Shown: piece by piece, positions 45,891 to 55,159 of the stretch
Layout: every line of letters begins with the position of its first letter
Position numbering within the stretch: the stretch's first letter is position 1
Origin: G965230065 sp965230065
GTDB taxonomy: Bacteria > Bacteroidota > Bacteroidia > Cytophagales > Cyclobacteriaceae
Length of the DNA stretch: 64,000 nucleotides
Direction of reading: 5' to 3'
Assembly: GCA_965230065.1 (NCBI GenBank)
Contig: OZ245942.1
Coordinates: 1,054,001-1,118,000, forward strand
Made by a program: the position numbers and the translations under genes
The notes under the pieces: generated by a model
Databases searched by the model: none
The model's input: the letters and a program-made list of their open reading frames with translations, nothing else
What the model was told of the DNA's origin: nothing

Positions 45891-47042
45891 CTAACCTAAG
45901 AAAAACTTAAACCCAATGAATAGAGGCAAAATTTCTAAGGTGCAAATGTAGGAAAATAAATAAATATTTCTAAACGCACTAATATCGAATAGCCTGTGAA
46001 ATAGCAAAAACACCCGTAATAGGGAAAAAATTACTACAGAGTACACAAAAATATTGTAATATATCGTTTGGCCTTTTCCAAGGCCCAGATAAGTAAAAAC
46101 CAGGATTGTAAATAATATAACTCCGAATGTTAGTGACATTCGAAAATAATCCAGAATATGGTGCTGTACGATACGTGATAACCGAAACAACGTCCCGATA
46201 GCCATTACCATAATGTATTTTAATGCAAAAACCCCTAAAACCAGTAATGCAACTTTTATCCAGATTGATATAATCCCTGAAAAACTATCGATGGGATAGC
46301 CGGGAAGTTGAACTTCCAAGACATTGGACGTATGCACAAAAACAATGATCAAATAAGCTACCAGTAATCCATAATGCAATAAAAACATAAGATTGGTAGT
46401 ATTTAGCAGTTTGATTTTGGTATACATATCTTCCTGAAGGTTTAAAGAAGATATATTGCGAAAACTATGATAGTTCTTGAAAGCTTTCGGAAACTGGTGT
46501 GATAGTACAGCATAAAAAAGTAACATTACTACCAAGCCTGCCGCAAAGAAATTATTAATTTCCGTTGAACTACGCATTACAGGTACATCACTGACCGTAT
46601 TTTCTGTTTTCTGCTCTACCAACCGGGTGGTAATCTGGTGATAGGAGCGATGAGGATCATAGATAGAAAACCATACGGATGACAATTTATATTGCTCATA
46701 TAAACTATCTATTTCATACAATACACAGGACGTTCCCTCCTGGTAATCAACAACTTTTTGGTTTATGAGGATCGTACTTCCTTTCGGGATACAACATTTC
46801 AAGGTAAGCCCCTGATGTTGCCTTAAATCTAGAGCGAAACTTATAACCGGCGATTGCCTTCCTGCATTTTCTATAAATGGAATATGATTACCCTCTTCAT
46901 CAAGCGTAACCCAGTCTTTTCTCAAATCTTTTCTTACAGCGTAATTTTCATCGTCAATATGAGTACGAAGAGGTTGGGAAAAGCCCTGAAAAAAACCACA
47001 AAAAAGTAAAATAAACAATAAAAAATGATGCATAATAAGCAT
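45891..47042 (-). CDS. DUF4271-like membrane protein
   Basis: Membrane protein of 383 aa: signal-like N-terminus (ending GFSQ), an exported domain of about 130 residues, then about seven transmembrane segments from residue 160 on. The membrane part (HQFPKAFKNYHSFRN, then YIMVMAIGTLFRLS) matches DUF4271 proteins of Bacteroidota, encoded next to hemD and T9SS genes. Function unknown. A -7 element, minus strand TACATTTG (47076-47069), lies 27 bp upstream; the -33 region is not obvious. Confidence 0.78.
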   Translation of the reverse strand: MLIMHHFLLFILLFCGFFQGFSQPLRTHIDDENYAVRKDLRKDWVTLDEEGNHIPFIENAGRQSPVISFALDLRQHQGLTLKCCIPKGSTILINQKVVDYQEGTSCVLYEIDSLYEQYKLSSVWFSIYDPHRSYHQITTRLVEQKTENTVSDVPVMRSSTEINNFFAAGLVVMLLFYAVLSHQFPKAFKNYHSFRNISSLNLQEDMYTKIKLLNTTNLMFLLHYGLLVAYLIIVFVHTSNVLEVQLPGYPIDSFSGIISIWIKVALLVLGVFALKYIMVMAIGTLFRLSRIVQHHILDYFRMSLTFGVILFTILVFTYLGLGKGQTIYYNIFVYSVVIFSLLRVFLLFHRLFDISAFRNIYLFSYICTLEILPLFIGFKFFLG

Positions 47043-47131
47043 TAATTATACAAGCTACTTTAAGTTAGCAAATGTATACTGAACCTCCATACTATGCTGC
47101 GTTTACCACAGTATTTTTATGTAACTTTTTG

Positions 47132-48868
47132 TCAAAACCTGCTAATATATCCGAAATGTATTTTTGATAGCGATAAATCTAAGGGTTGCTCCTTCGTTTT
47201 TCCCAGAGCATAAGCCAAATTAAATACTCCGGTTTTTGTTACCAGGCTGATTCCTGCGCCTACCCCCAAAGGATAATCGGTATATCCTTCCCTGCTAATA
47301 TACGACTGGTCGTAGAACACGAAAAGATAAGAATGCTCCTCTTGCTGTCGGTCAAAAAGTAAGCGTAATTCCAGGTTTGACAAAGCATAGGATGATACGT
47401 AAAAAAACTTTTCATTGAAACCCCGCAGTGAATGCAACCCTCCTATCCGCCAGAGGTCATTCATAAATAACTGCTCACTTTGCATCGTCCCGCCTTGTAG
47501 CCTCTGGAATAATACCACACTTTTTCCCAACGGCCGGTAGTAGCTCAGCGTGCCCAACAACATGTACTGCCACGTCTGCGAGGGCACAGCAGCATTATCC
47601 GGCACTGTGTCTTTAAGTTTTTTGTTGCCTACACTTCCTTCCAAACTAAAATTCATGCCTTTTATCGGGAACAAAAGATGATCCAGGTTACGCCAGGTAT
47701 ATTTTATACCATAGCTGTTCAAGTTGAAATCAGCATATTCCGATATGGTTTCCGCGGGGAGTGAAGCACCCTGATGGCTCAACAAACGGCTTGAGCGAAA
47801 ATTGGCATAAACACCTATTTTGCTAAATGCGTTTTTACGAAACGAAAAATCGGCACGGAAATCACGATTTACAAAGAGGGTGTCTTGTTTCAAAAAATCA
47901 AAGCCAAGTGACACATCAAGGGGTGATTTTAACAAGTTAGGATGTGCATAATGGGCGGTTAATTCCTGGGACTGCACTTGTAAGCGTTGCCACTGAAAAG
48001 AAAGCGTTTTTCCTGCATGAAAAAGGTTGTTCAGCAACAGATTTACCTCACCGGTAAGCAATAACTTACCTCCTTTCCCTTCATTGGGTAAAAAGCTGAT
48101 GACCCCGTCTATTTGGTTGCTTTTCTTTTTTGATAATTCAAGATAAATATCAGCCGATTCATTCTGAAAAGTAGTGCGAATCGGCTGTTCTAAACTCAGG
48201 TAAGGTAATTCACTAACCAGACTTTCTATGGCATCCACTTTTTTTTGCTGGTATGCTGAACCAGCCTTTATACCCAAATAGGCAGCCAGAAAACCTGGTT
48301 TTATCAAAGAAGAATCATTGACGTGCAAATGCCCGAAAGTAATAAAAGGCCCGGCCTGGTAATCCAAACTGGCACTGATTTCCCCTTCTGTTAAAGAAAT
48401 ATCTGTAAGGCGTATGGAAGCAAAGGGGTAACCTGTATTTTCGGCGTGTTGCAGTACATTTTCCATCAGTTGCCCCACTTCTTCATAATGAAAGGGCTGA
48501 TCCAGATAAAATTTTCCCCGAAACCCAGTCTTGTCTTGTAATAATGGCGACAAACTGCCCACCGAAAGCCTGGCCCATATAAACTGTTTTCCTACTGAAA
48601 TAGTGGTAATAAACTGATTGCCCTGCTTGCTCAACGCATCTGCTTTTGCTGTGAAATAACCGTCTTTTTGCAGCACTGCTATCAGACGGAAAACTTCATG
48701 CTTAGCCGCTGCTTCACCAGAAACGGATTTATTTACCGGATACTTTTTTAATAACTGGAACTCCGCATCCGAACAATGAACAACCAGCTCTTTTTCAACA
48801 GACTGGGCTTCGGCCTGCCAGCAAAAAAACAGCACCCATGAAAAAATAAAAAAACAATGCAGACACAT
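47132..48868 (-). CDS. Omp85-superfamily outer-membrane protein (BamA/TamA-like)
   Basis: Outer-membrane protein of 578 aa from the ATG at 48868, with signal peptide ending AEAQ. POTRA-like units cover about residues 20-245, followed by a 16-strand-type barrel with the L6 motif GLHSLRGF and a final YISRF strand. It is shorter than BamA (about 800 aa), so it is more like a TamA or 'surface antigen' member. The frame also extends to a TTG at 48889. Its cargo is unknown; the gene is next to but separate from the T9SS operon. Confidence 0.82.
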   Translation of the reverse strand: MCLHCFFIFSWVLFFCWQAEAQSVEKELVVHCSDAEFQLLKKYPVNKSVSGEAAAKHEVFRLIAVLQKDGYFTAKADALSKQGNQFITTISVGKQFIWARLSVGSLSPLLQDKTGFRGKFYLDQPFHYEEVGQLMENVLQHAENTGYPFASIRLTDISLTEGEISASLDYQAGPFITFGHLHVNDSSLIKPGFLAAYLGIKAGSAYQQKKVDAIESLVSELPYLSLEQPIRTTFQNESADIYLELSKKKSNQIDGVISFLPNEGKGGKLLLTGEVNLLLNNLFHAGKTLSFQWQRLQVQSQELTAHYAHPNLLKSPLDVSLGFDFLKQDTLFVNRDFRADFSFRKNAFSKIGVYANFRSSRLLSHQGASLPAETISEYADFNLNSYGIKYTWRNLDHLLFPIKGMNFSLEGSVGNKKLKDTVPDNAAVPSQTWQYMLLGTLSYYRPLGKSVVLFQRLQGGTMQSEQLFMNDLWRIGGLHSLRGFNEKFFYVSSYALSNLELRLLFDRQQEEHSYLFVFYDQSYISREGYTDYPLGVGAGISLVTKTGVFNLAYALGKTKEQPLDLSLSKIHFGYISRF

Positions 48869-48992
48869 ACGGAAAACAATTAGGTACAATCCTGCAAAAA
48901 CAATACAAATCAGTTGTTTTACATCTAAAAAAGCAAAATCACTGTATGGCTATAACAAAAGCCTCCTTGCGCCAAAATTCAAAATTTATCCT

Positions 48993-49000
48993 TATCTTTA
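48993..49000 (+). promoter_or_regulatory. Candidate -7 element for the M28 peptidase gene
   Basis: TATCTTTA differs at one base from the Bacteroidota TAnnTTTG element and would place the transcript start about 25 nt before the ATG at 49032. A TTG lies 23 bp upstream. The divergent gap to the Omp85 gene is 163 bp. Confidence 0.3.
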
Positions 49001-49031
49001 ATGGTCGCCCTTAAACTTTCTCTTTTTAGTT

Positions 49032-51170
49032 ATGCGTAATTTTCCGGTACAACGACTCTTATTAATAGGGTTTTCTTTCTTCATATCGTCTGCTACATAT
49101 TCACAATCCTTCCAGGGGTTTACTGAAGAAAACGCCCGGCAACAGATCTTGGTAGAAGAGCTTTTCCAAACCCTGCCCGATGGGCTGACCTTCAAAACTC
49201 ACCTGCAGGAACTTACCAAAGCGCCGCACCCGGCCGGATCGGCAGCCAGCAGGAATGTAATAGCGTATATCGGGGATGTAATGAAGCGTGCAGGTATGTA
49301 CGTTGAAAATTTCGATTATGATATTTATCTGGATCAACCACCTACCGACACAAGGGTAGAACTTGTCCTGCCCATACGTTTACCACTCAATAATAAAGAG
49401 TATATTCATGACGAAGACCCTTTTTCTTCCCATAAAGATATTTTACCCGGCTGGAACGCTTATTCAGGGTCAGGAGATGTAACGGCTGAAGTGGTATACG
49501 TGAACTATGGTAGAAAAGAAGACTTTGAGCAAGTGGAAGCCATGGGCGTTTCCCTCAAGGGAAAAATTGCGCTTGCCCGGTATGGTGGCAATTTCAGGGG
49601 TTACAAGGTGAAATATGCCGAAGCTGCCGGGGCCGCAGGTCTCATCATGTATACCGACCCCGCCGACAATGGATATACCCGCGGCCTGGTTTACCCCGAA
49701 GGAAATTTCGCCGACGCAAGTACGATACAAAGGGGTTCTGTGCTAACGCTTGATTACACGGGCGATCCGCTCACCCCATTCCATCCGGCCTTACCTTTAA
49801 ACAGCAAAACAAAAATCAAAAGGCTTGCCCCTGAAGATGTGGCATTTCATACCATTCCTGTAGCCCCCATCCCTTATGGATCAGCCCAGGAAATATTGAA
49901 GCGCATGACGGGGCAGTCTGTGCCTGCAGGATGGCAGGGTGGCTTGCCTTTTACCTATCGTGTTGAGGGAGGGCAAAAGCTGAAAGTACACATGAAAGTA
50001 AGGCAGAAAAAGGATTTTACCCGGGTTACCAATGTGGTAGGTACCCTTACCGGCAGCGAATATCCGGATGAATGGATTATCCTGGGTTGCCATCATGATG
50101 CATGGGAGTTTGGCGCATTGGATCCTAACAGTGGCACAGCCACTTTGCTGACCCTGGCTGAAGCCCTGGGAAAATTAGTAGAAGCCGGGTACCAGCCCAA
50201 ACGCACTATCAAAATAGCCCATTGGGATGCCGAAGAATTTGGGATTTTGGGCTCTACCGAATGGGTAGAACAATTTCGTACGCAACTTTCTGGAAAAGCC
50301 GTTGCCTACATCAACCTGGACGCAGCCGTATCTGGCCCAAACTTTGGGGCCTCAGCTTCTCCTTCTCTCAAACAAATTATTATTGATGCTACCAAAAAGG
50401 TGATACACCCGGATACCCAACAACCCATTTACAAACACTGGATGGAAAAACAACCAGGAATGATTGAGCCCGTCCTGGGCAATTTGGGTGGCGGGTCCGA
50501 CCATGTGGGTTTCTACACCCATTTGGGCATTCCTTCGGCCGGGCTGGGCATGAGTCGGCCTTCAGGTATTTACCATTCCGCTTACGACAATTTTGCCTGG
50601 TTCCAGAAATTTGCTGATCCTAATTTTGTGTATGGCCCGGCCATGGCAAGAATTTGTGGTGTCATCACCCTGCAACTTGCCAATGCCAACCTGATTCCTT
50701 ACGAACTCTCCTGCTATGCGACTGACCTTCAGAAACACACAACCCAGGTAGAACAAAAGATTCACAAGTACGCAGAAAATGTTCACCTGGATGATATGCG
50801 AGAAGCCATAGAAGGCTTGCGGGAAGCCGGGAAACTTTATCAGGAAGCTTTTTATAATAAACTGGAAGACGAAAGCATTGAAAAAACATACGCCAATATT
50901 GTTAATGAACAACTGATACGCTTAGAAAAATCTTTCATTATTCCTCAGGGAATGCCTTTTGGCAAGTGGTACCGCTCTCTTTATGCTTCACCCGACCCGT
51001 TCAGTGGTTATGCCTCATGGATGCTGCCTGCGCTGGCGTATGAAGCTTCTTTACAATCTACCGAAAACCTGCAAACCTGGGAAAAAGAATATGTTTCTGC
51101 AATAAAAAAGCTTACTGCCCAAATCAATTCCCTTACCCAAAAACTGCTCATTCCTGGTAGCGGCAGATAA
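49032..51170 (+). CDS. M28B-family metallopeptidase (glutamate carboxypeptidase II-like)
   Basis: Exported zinc peptidase of 712 aa with a signal peptide ending TYSQ. Domains: N-terminal part of the peptidase, a protease-associated insert (about 150-290; KIALARYGGNFRGYKVKYAE), the M28 catalytic core with ligands in HHDAWEFGALDPNSG (H355 region), E401/E402 in WDAEEFGILG and the late histidine in GIYHSAYDN, and a C-terminal helical dimerisation domain. This layout matches human GCPII/PSMA. It would trim peptides or N-acylated amino acids in the periplasm. First gene of the plus-strand island. Confidence 0.9.
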   Translation: MRNFPVQRLLLIGFSFFISSATYSQSFQGFTEENARQQILVEELFQTLPDGLTFKTHLQELTKAPHPAGSAASRNVIAYIGDVMKRAGMYVENFDYDIYLDQPPTDTRVELVLPIRLPLNNKEYIHDEDPFSSHKDILPGWNAYSGSGDVTAEVVYVNYGRKEDFEQVEAMGVSLKGKIALARYGGNFRGYKVKYAEAAGAAGLIMYTDPADNGYTRGLVYPEGNFADASTIQRGSVLTLDYTGDPLTPFHPALPLNSKTKIKRLAPEDVAFHTIPVAPIPYGSAQEILKRMTGQSVPAGWQGGLPFTYRVEGGQKLKVHMKVRQKKDFTRVTNVVGTLTGSEYPDEWIILGCHHDAWEFGALDPNSGTATLLTLAEALGKLVEAGYQPKRTIKIAHWDAEEFGILGSTEWVEQFRTQLSGKAVAYINLDAAVSGPNFGASASPSLKQIIIDATKKVIHPDTQQPIYKHWMEKQPGMIEPVLGNLGGGSDHVGFYTHLGIPSAGLGMSRPSGIYHSAYDNFAWFQKFADPNFVYGPAMARICGVITLQLANANLIPYELSCYATDLQKHTTQVEQKIHKYAENVHLDDMREAIEGLREAGKLYQEAFYNKLEDESIEKTYANIVNEQLIRLEKSFIIPQGMPFGKWYRSLYASPDPFSGYASWMLPALAYEASLQSTENLQTWEKEYVSAIKKLTAQINSLTQKLLIPGSGR

Positions 51171-51237
51171 TTTTTTTCATCCTGAAAAAATATTTATACT
51201 TGAATATTATAGCTTTTTATAAACCTGTTCACTTACT

Positions 51238-52794
51238 ATGAAATTTATACCCATCCCACTCATCATCATGCTGGGTTTGCTAGCATTTGCCTGTAACCAA
51301 CAGCAGCCGCCTGCCACTACCGCACCAGGCAAACCCAACATCATCTACATACTGGCCGATGACCTGGGTTATGGCGACCTGGGCTGCTACGGACAACAAA
51401 AGATAGAAACACCCAATATTGATGCGCTGGCAAAAGCAGGCATGAAGTTTACCCAACATTATGCCGGAGCTCCCGTGTGTGCCCCCTCCCGCTGTGTATT
51501 ACTTACCGGGAAACATACAGGGCACGCTTATATCCGTGGTAATGGAGAATGGAAAGAGCGGGGCGAAGTGTGGGATTATATGGCTATGTTCAATGACTCT
51601 ACCCTTGAAGGCCAACGCCCTTTGCCTCCCGGTACGCTTACGTTGCCTGCCCAATTAAAAAAAGCCGGATACCACACCGGTATGACAGGCAAATGGGGGC
51701 TGGGTGCCCCCCACACGGAATCTATTCCTACTACAATGGGATTTGACTTCTTCTTTGGTTACAACTGCCAGCGGCAAGCCCATACCTATTATCCTTTGCA
51801 TTTGTATAAAAATGAGCGCAGGGTGTATTTGAATAATGACACGGTTCCTCCCAATACCAAACTCTCCGATACGGCAGACCCTCTCGACATAACAAGCTAT
51901 GCTAAGTACAACCTTACTGACTACGCTCCTGAATTAATGTTTGAGGAAATTACCGGTTTTGTAGACCGCCATCAGGATGAACCTTTCTTTTTATACTGGG
52001 CCTCACCCATTCCGCATGCACCTTTGCAGGCCCCCCGGCGATGGGTAGACTATTACGTTGAAAAATTCGGGGATGAAAAGCCCTATCTGGGAGAAAGGTC
52101 ATATTTTCCCCACCGTTACCCACATGCAGCTTATGCCGCCATGGTTTCTTATCTTGATGAAAACGTGGGCAAGCTGGTGCAGCAATTGAAAGACCTGGGG
52201 ATTTATGAAAACACCCTGATTATTTTTTCTTCTGACAACGGCCCTTCCTTCAATGGGGGCACCGATTCACCCTGGTTTGATAGTGGCGGGCCTTTTGCCA
52301 GCGAACGAGGCAGGGGTAAAGGAACAGTGTATGAGGGTGGAATACGAGTACCCATGATCGCCTCCTGGCCCGGGCACATTGCAGCAGGCACTTCTACCAA
52401 TCAACCCTCGGTCTTTTATGATGTTTTCCCAACCCTGTGCGAAGTAGCGGGTATTGCCCCCCCTCAAGATACCGACGGCATCAGCTTTCTGCCTACTTTA
52501 CTCGGACAAGAAGTACAAAAGCAGCATAACTTTTTATATTGGGAATTTCCAGCGTATGGTGGACAAGCAGCCATTCGCATGGGAAAGTGGAAAGTAATGT
52601 GGCAGGAAATGCAAAGCGAAAACCCGGAGCTGGCTTTATATGATTTATCCACCGATCCGCAGGAAACTGAAAACCTGGCAGATCAGCACCCGGAAATTAT
52701 CGAGAGGGCCAAAACCATTCTTTCCCAGGAACACACTCCTCCTGCCTTAGAAAAGTTTAGAATTACTGCTTTGGAAAACGGGAGTGTGTTTTAG
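51238..52794 (+). CDS. Sulfatase lipoprotein (arylsulfatase family S1)
   Basis: Formylglycine-dependent sulfatase of 518 aa. Lipobox LAFAC (Cys 19) predicts a lipoprotein. Metal site DD at 41-42 (ILADDLGYGDLG), the maturation motif C81-APSR, and the later SSDNGP metal motif are intact, so it should be active once C81 is converted to formylglycine. No sulfatase-maturing enzyme gene lies in the window. Substrate cannot be read; the next gene on the opposite strand encodes a DUF1080 carbohydrate-type protein. Confidence 0.92.
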   Translation: MKFIPIPLIIMLGLLAFACNQQQPPATTAPGKPNIIYILADDLGYGDLGCYGQQKIETPNIDALAKAGMKFTQHYAGAPVCAPSRCVLLTGKHTGHAYIRGNGEWKERGEVWDYMAMFNDSTLEGQRPLPPGTLTLPAQLKKAGYHTGMTGKWGLGAPHTESIPTTMGFDFFFGYNCQRQAHTYYPLHLYKNERRVYLNNDTVPPNTKLSDTADPLDITSYAKYNLTDYAPELMFEEITGFVDRHQDEPFFLYWASPIPHAPLQAPRRWVDYYVEKFGDEKPYLGERSYFPHRYPHAAYAAMVSYLDENVGKLVQQLKDLGIYENTLIIFSSDNGPSFNGGTDSPWFDSGGPFASERGRGKGTVYEGGIRVPMIASWPGHIAAGTSTNQPSVFYDVFPTLCEVAGIAPPQDTDGISFLPTLLGQEVQKQHNFLYWEFPAYGGQAAIRMGKWKVMWQEMQSENPELALYDLSTDPQETENLADQHPEIIERAKTILSQEHTPPALEKFRITALENGSVF

Positions 52795-52818
52795 ATATAT
52801 TTCAAAGAAATACCCCTC

Positions 52819-53454
52819 CTAGTCCGGCAGGGGCATTACCATGATATCTTTATAATAAACACGGCTTTCTGGGTCATGGCCCTGGAGGGCAAAAGTACCG
52901 CTTGAAATTCTTCTGCCTTTCCGGTCAGCAGGAAGGTTGTCGGGTTCGGTATAATCTACCTGGGTTTTGCCATTTACTTTGATGATGATGCGTTTTCCAC
53001 GTACGATGATGTGTTGGGTAAACCATTCATTGTCTTTGGCTGGCACTTCCTTCACGTCATCAATGGCATAAAGGCTGGATGTTCTTCTCCAGTCGGTATG
53101 GGAGTTGTTCACCTGCACCTCATAGCCTTTGGCAGGCCACCCGTCTTCCTGGTATTCGGTATGAAAATACATGCCCGAATTGGAGCCAGGCGTGGTCATT
53201 ACCTGGGCTTTGAATTCAAAATTTTTGAAATCGTGGTTTTTTACGGAACCTACATAAAATAAGTGTGCCCTGGGCCCATCTACGACAATCATGCCGTCTT
53301 CTACAGAAAAAGTTTCCGAATTTTCGCCAACCTTCCATCCGTTCAGGGTTTTACCGTCAAAAAGACTGATCCACTCTTCTTTAGGGTCTGAAGTAAAACT
53401 GGCACAAATAGCAATGAGTAATGCCAGTACGCTGTATTTCAATGTGTTTTTCAT
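52819..53454 (-). CDS. DUF1080 (3-keto-disaccharide hydrolase-like) secreted protein
   Basis: Exported protein of 211 aa, signal peptide ending near CASFTSD, then one concanavalin-like beta-sandwich of the DUF1080 family. Diagnostic segments are WISLFDGKTLNGWK, FEFKAQVMTTPGSNSGMYF and GTFALQGHDPESRVYYKDI. Members of this family hydrolyse 3-keto-glycosides produced by Gfo/Idh/MocA-type oxidoreductases, and such an oxidoreductase gene lies 5 kb away (58089-59075). Length is typical. It converges with the upstream sulfatase gene. Confidence 0.87.
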   Translation of the reverse strand: MKNTLKYSVLALLIAICASFTSDPKEEWISLFDGKTLNGWKVGENSETFSVEDGMIVVDGPRAHLFYVGSVKNHDFKNFEFKAQVMTTPGSNSGMYFHTEYQEDGWPAKGYEVQVNNSHTDWRRTSSLYAIDDVKEVPAKDNEWFTQHIIVRGKRIIIKVNGKTQVDYTEPDNLPADRKGRRISSGTFALQGHDPESRVYYKDIMVMPLPD

Positions 53455-53469
53455 GGAATAATGTTTGGG

Positions 53470-54207
53470 TTAAGTGTTTATATTGAGATTGTAGCCAAAT
53501 TTAACAGATGTTTCCCGAATAATAGGCCAAATTCTTTCAATTTCTGCTTTGGTCAGGTTTTCTTTCCACCTTCCTATCCGTACCTGATGATCGGTTGTGG
53601 AATAAGGGCGGGATGTTGCAGCTTCCACAAAGTTTGCATTATTGGAGTTTTGCACCCGTTTTGCCCATGCCTGTAACGCAGGTTCGCAGTATCTTTGATC
53701 ACACCCTGTATCCTCACAAATATTGTGGGCAAATGCCAGCGGATTGCTGACCATATCTTCAAACCGTTTTACCTTTACCATATCCGCTATCTGGGCATAG
53801 CCTACCTCATTGAGGTATTGCCAATGATGGGCGCAACGCTCCAGCAAAGGGCGCGAAAGCCACTGCTGCCAATCAGGAGGCCTGGGATGATGCCCCCAGT
53901 TTTTGGAAATACCCACCCGCAGCGAACAAACTGTATCCAATGGATGCCTGATTTGCCAATACCATTGCCTGGGTTCCGGGAAAATCCGTAATAGGTGTTC
54001 CAAAGGAAACGACAAACCAGTAGAGGATGAAAAGCCCGGACTTTCTGTAGGTACTTTAACGGCAACCGGAAATTTATAATTGAGTTTAGCCAGTTGCTCA
54101 AAAGGTGGTTCGCTGAAATATGAATAGCCCGGCAAATGCTCGAAAAGTTCACCAAAAATAGAAGTGCCGGAACGTCCGCAGCCGAGAATGAGCACATGTT
54201 TTTGCAT
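53470..54207 (-). CDS. Sulfotransferase-family P-loop protein
   Basis: Cytoplasmic protein of 245 aa from the ATG at 54207. The PAPS P-loop reads GCGRSGTS (residues 9-16), and the 3'-phosphate region reads WQIRHPLDTVCSLR. The frame opens 11 codons earlier, but the 54207 ATG places the P-loop at its usual position. It is only distantly similar to the sulfotransferase at 27606-28532. Co-directional with the DUF1080 gene 15 bp downstream. Together with the neighbouring sulfatases it suggests turnover of sulfated glycans. Confidence 0.78.
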   Translation of the reverse strand: MQKHVLILGCGRSGTSIFGELFEHLPGYSYFSEPPFEQLAKLNYKFPVAVKVPTESPGFSSSTGLSFPLEHLLRIFPEPRQWYWQIRHPLDTVCSLRVGISKNWGHHPRPPDWQQWLSRPLLERCAHHWQYLNEVGYAQIADMVKVKRFEDMVSNPLAFAHNICEDTGCDQRYCEPALQAWAKRVQNSNNANFVEAATSRPYSTTDHQVRIGRWKENLTKAEIERIWPIIRETSVKFGYNLNINT

Positions 54208-54285
54208 AAATACGATAATAATCAATTTAATAAATTTCAATAATTTTTTGCTATATTAACTGTATATCTTAGCATACTACCATTT

Positions 54286-55080
54286 ATGAAAAATACACAA
54301 TATTTCTTTTTAATCTTATTTTTTAATAGTGTATTCACAATTTCCTCACTGGCTCAGTATAGCGAAACTATACAGTCCGATCGTCCCGGCATTTCCATAG
54401 GCTCAAGTACTGTCGGCAAAAACGTATTCCAAATCCAAACAGGCCCTATCTTAGGAAAGGTAACATTTGAAGAAGATGGGGAAACAAATATACTGGCAGA
54501 ATCCACAGTGATCCGTTTCGGCCTCACCAGTAATGTTGAAGTCAGCACGGCCTTCACCCTGAGCAGGGATAAAACCAAAAGCACCAACGGGGAAACAATC
54601 CTCAGCGGCCTTAGCCAGGCAGATGTGGGCTTCCGGGTAAACCTGTACGAAGGTGAGGGCATCGTGCCAGCCGTAGGGTTTCAGTCCCGGCTAAAGTTGA
54701 ATATCCTAAGCAAAGCTTTCAACCCAGATCACCTGGGTATGGAATGCTTGCTGGTTACTTCTCAGGAACTTACATCCTATTTGTCGCTTACTACCAACTG
54801 GGGTGCAATATGGAACGGAAGATCTCCTGACCCCAGAGGAGTGTATACCATCAATCTGTCTTTTCCCATAGGCGATAAACTGGGTGGCTTTGTTGAAAAT
54901 TTCGGTTCCGTAAAAAGTAGTAATTTCAATACCAGTTTTGATGCCGGTGTTGCCTATCTGCTCAACAATGACTTGCAATTGGATATTTCGGGTGGGTATG
55001 GCAAAAACGATGGAATAAGTGATTATTTTGTAGATTTTGGGCTGTCATGGAGGTTTTTTGTATCAAAGAACATTCCGTAA
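54286..55080 (+). CDS. Outer-membrane barrel, phenol meta-pathway (MetA/MetA_deg) transporter-like
   Basis: Signal peptide (ending SLAQ) followed by a beta-barrel of about 245 residues. The opening SETIQSDRPGISIGSSTVGKNVFQIQTG is characteristic of the Bacteroidota branch of the phenol-degradation transporter family. The name is historical and says little about the substrate here. Divergent from the sulfotransferase gene (78-bp gap) and 79 bp upstream of the CotH-like gene. Confidence 0.75.
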   Translation: MKNTQYFFLILFFNSVFTISSLAQYSETIQSDRPGISIGSSTVGKNVFQIQTGPILGKVTFEEDGETNILAESTVIRFGLTSNVEVSTAFTLSRDKTKSTNGETILSGLSQADVGFRVNLYEGEGIVPAVGFQSRLKLNILSKAFNPDHLGMECLLVTSQELTSYLSLTTNWGAIWNGRSPDPRGVYTINLSFPIGDKLGGFVENFGSVKSSNFNTSFDAGVAYLLNNDLQLDISGGYGKNDGISDYFVDFGLSWRFFVSKNIP

Positions 55081-55159
55081 TATTTTAAGTTTTTGATAAA
55101 TTTAATGCGAAATTGTCTTCATTAGAACCAATTTTCCATAAATATAAACTTTAGAGCGG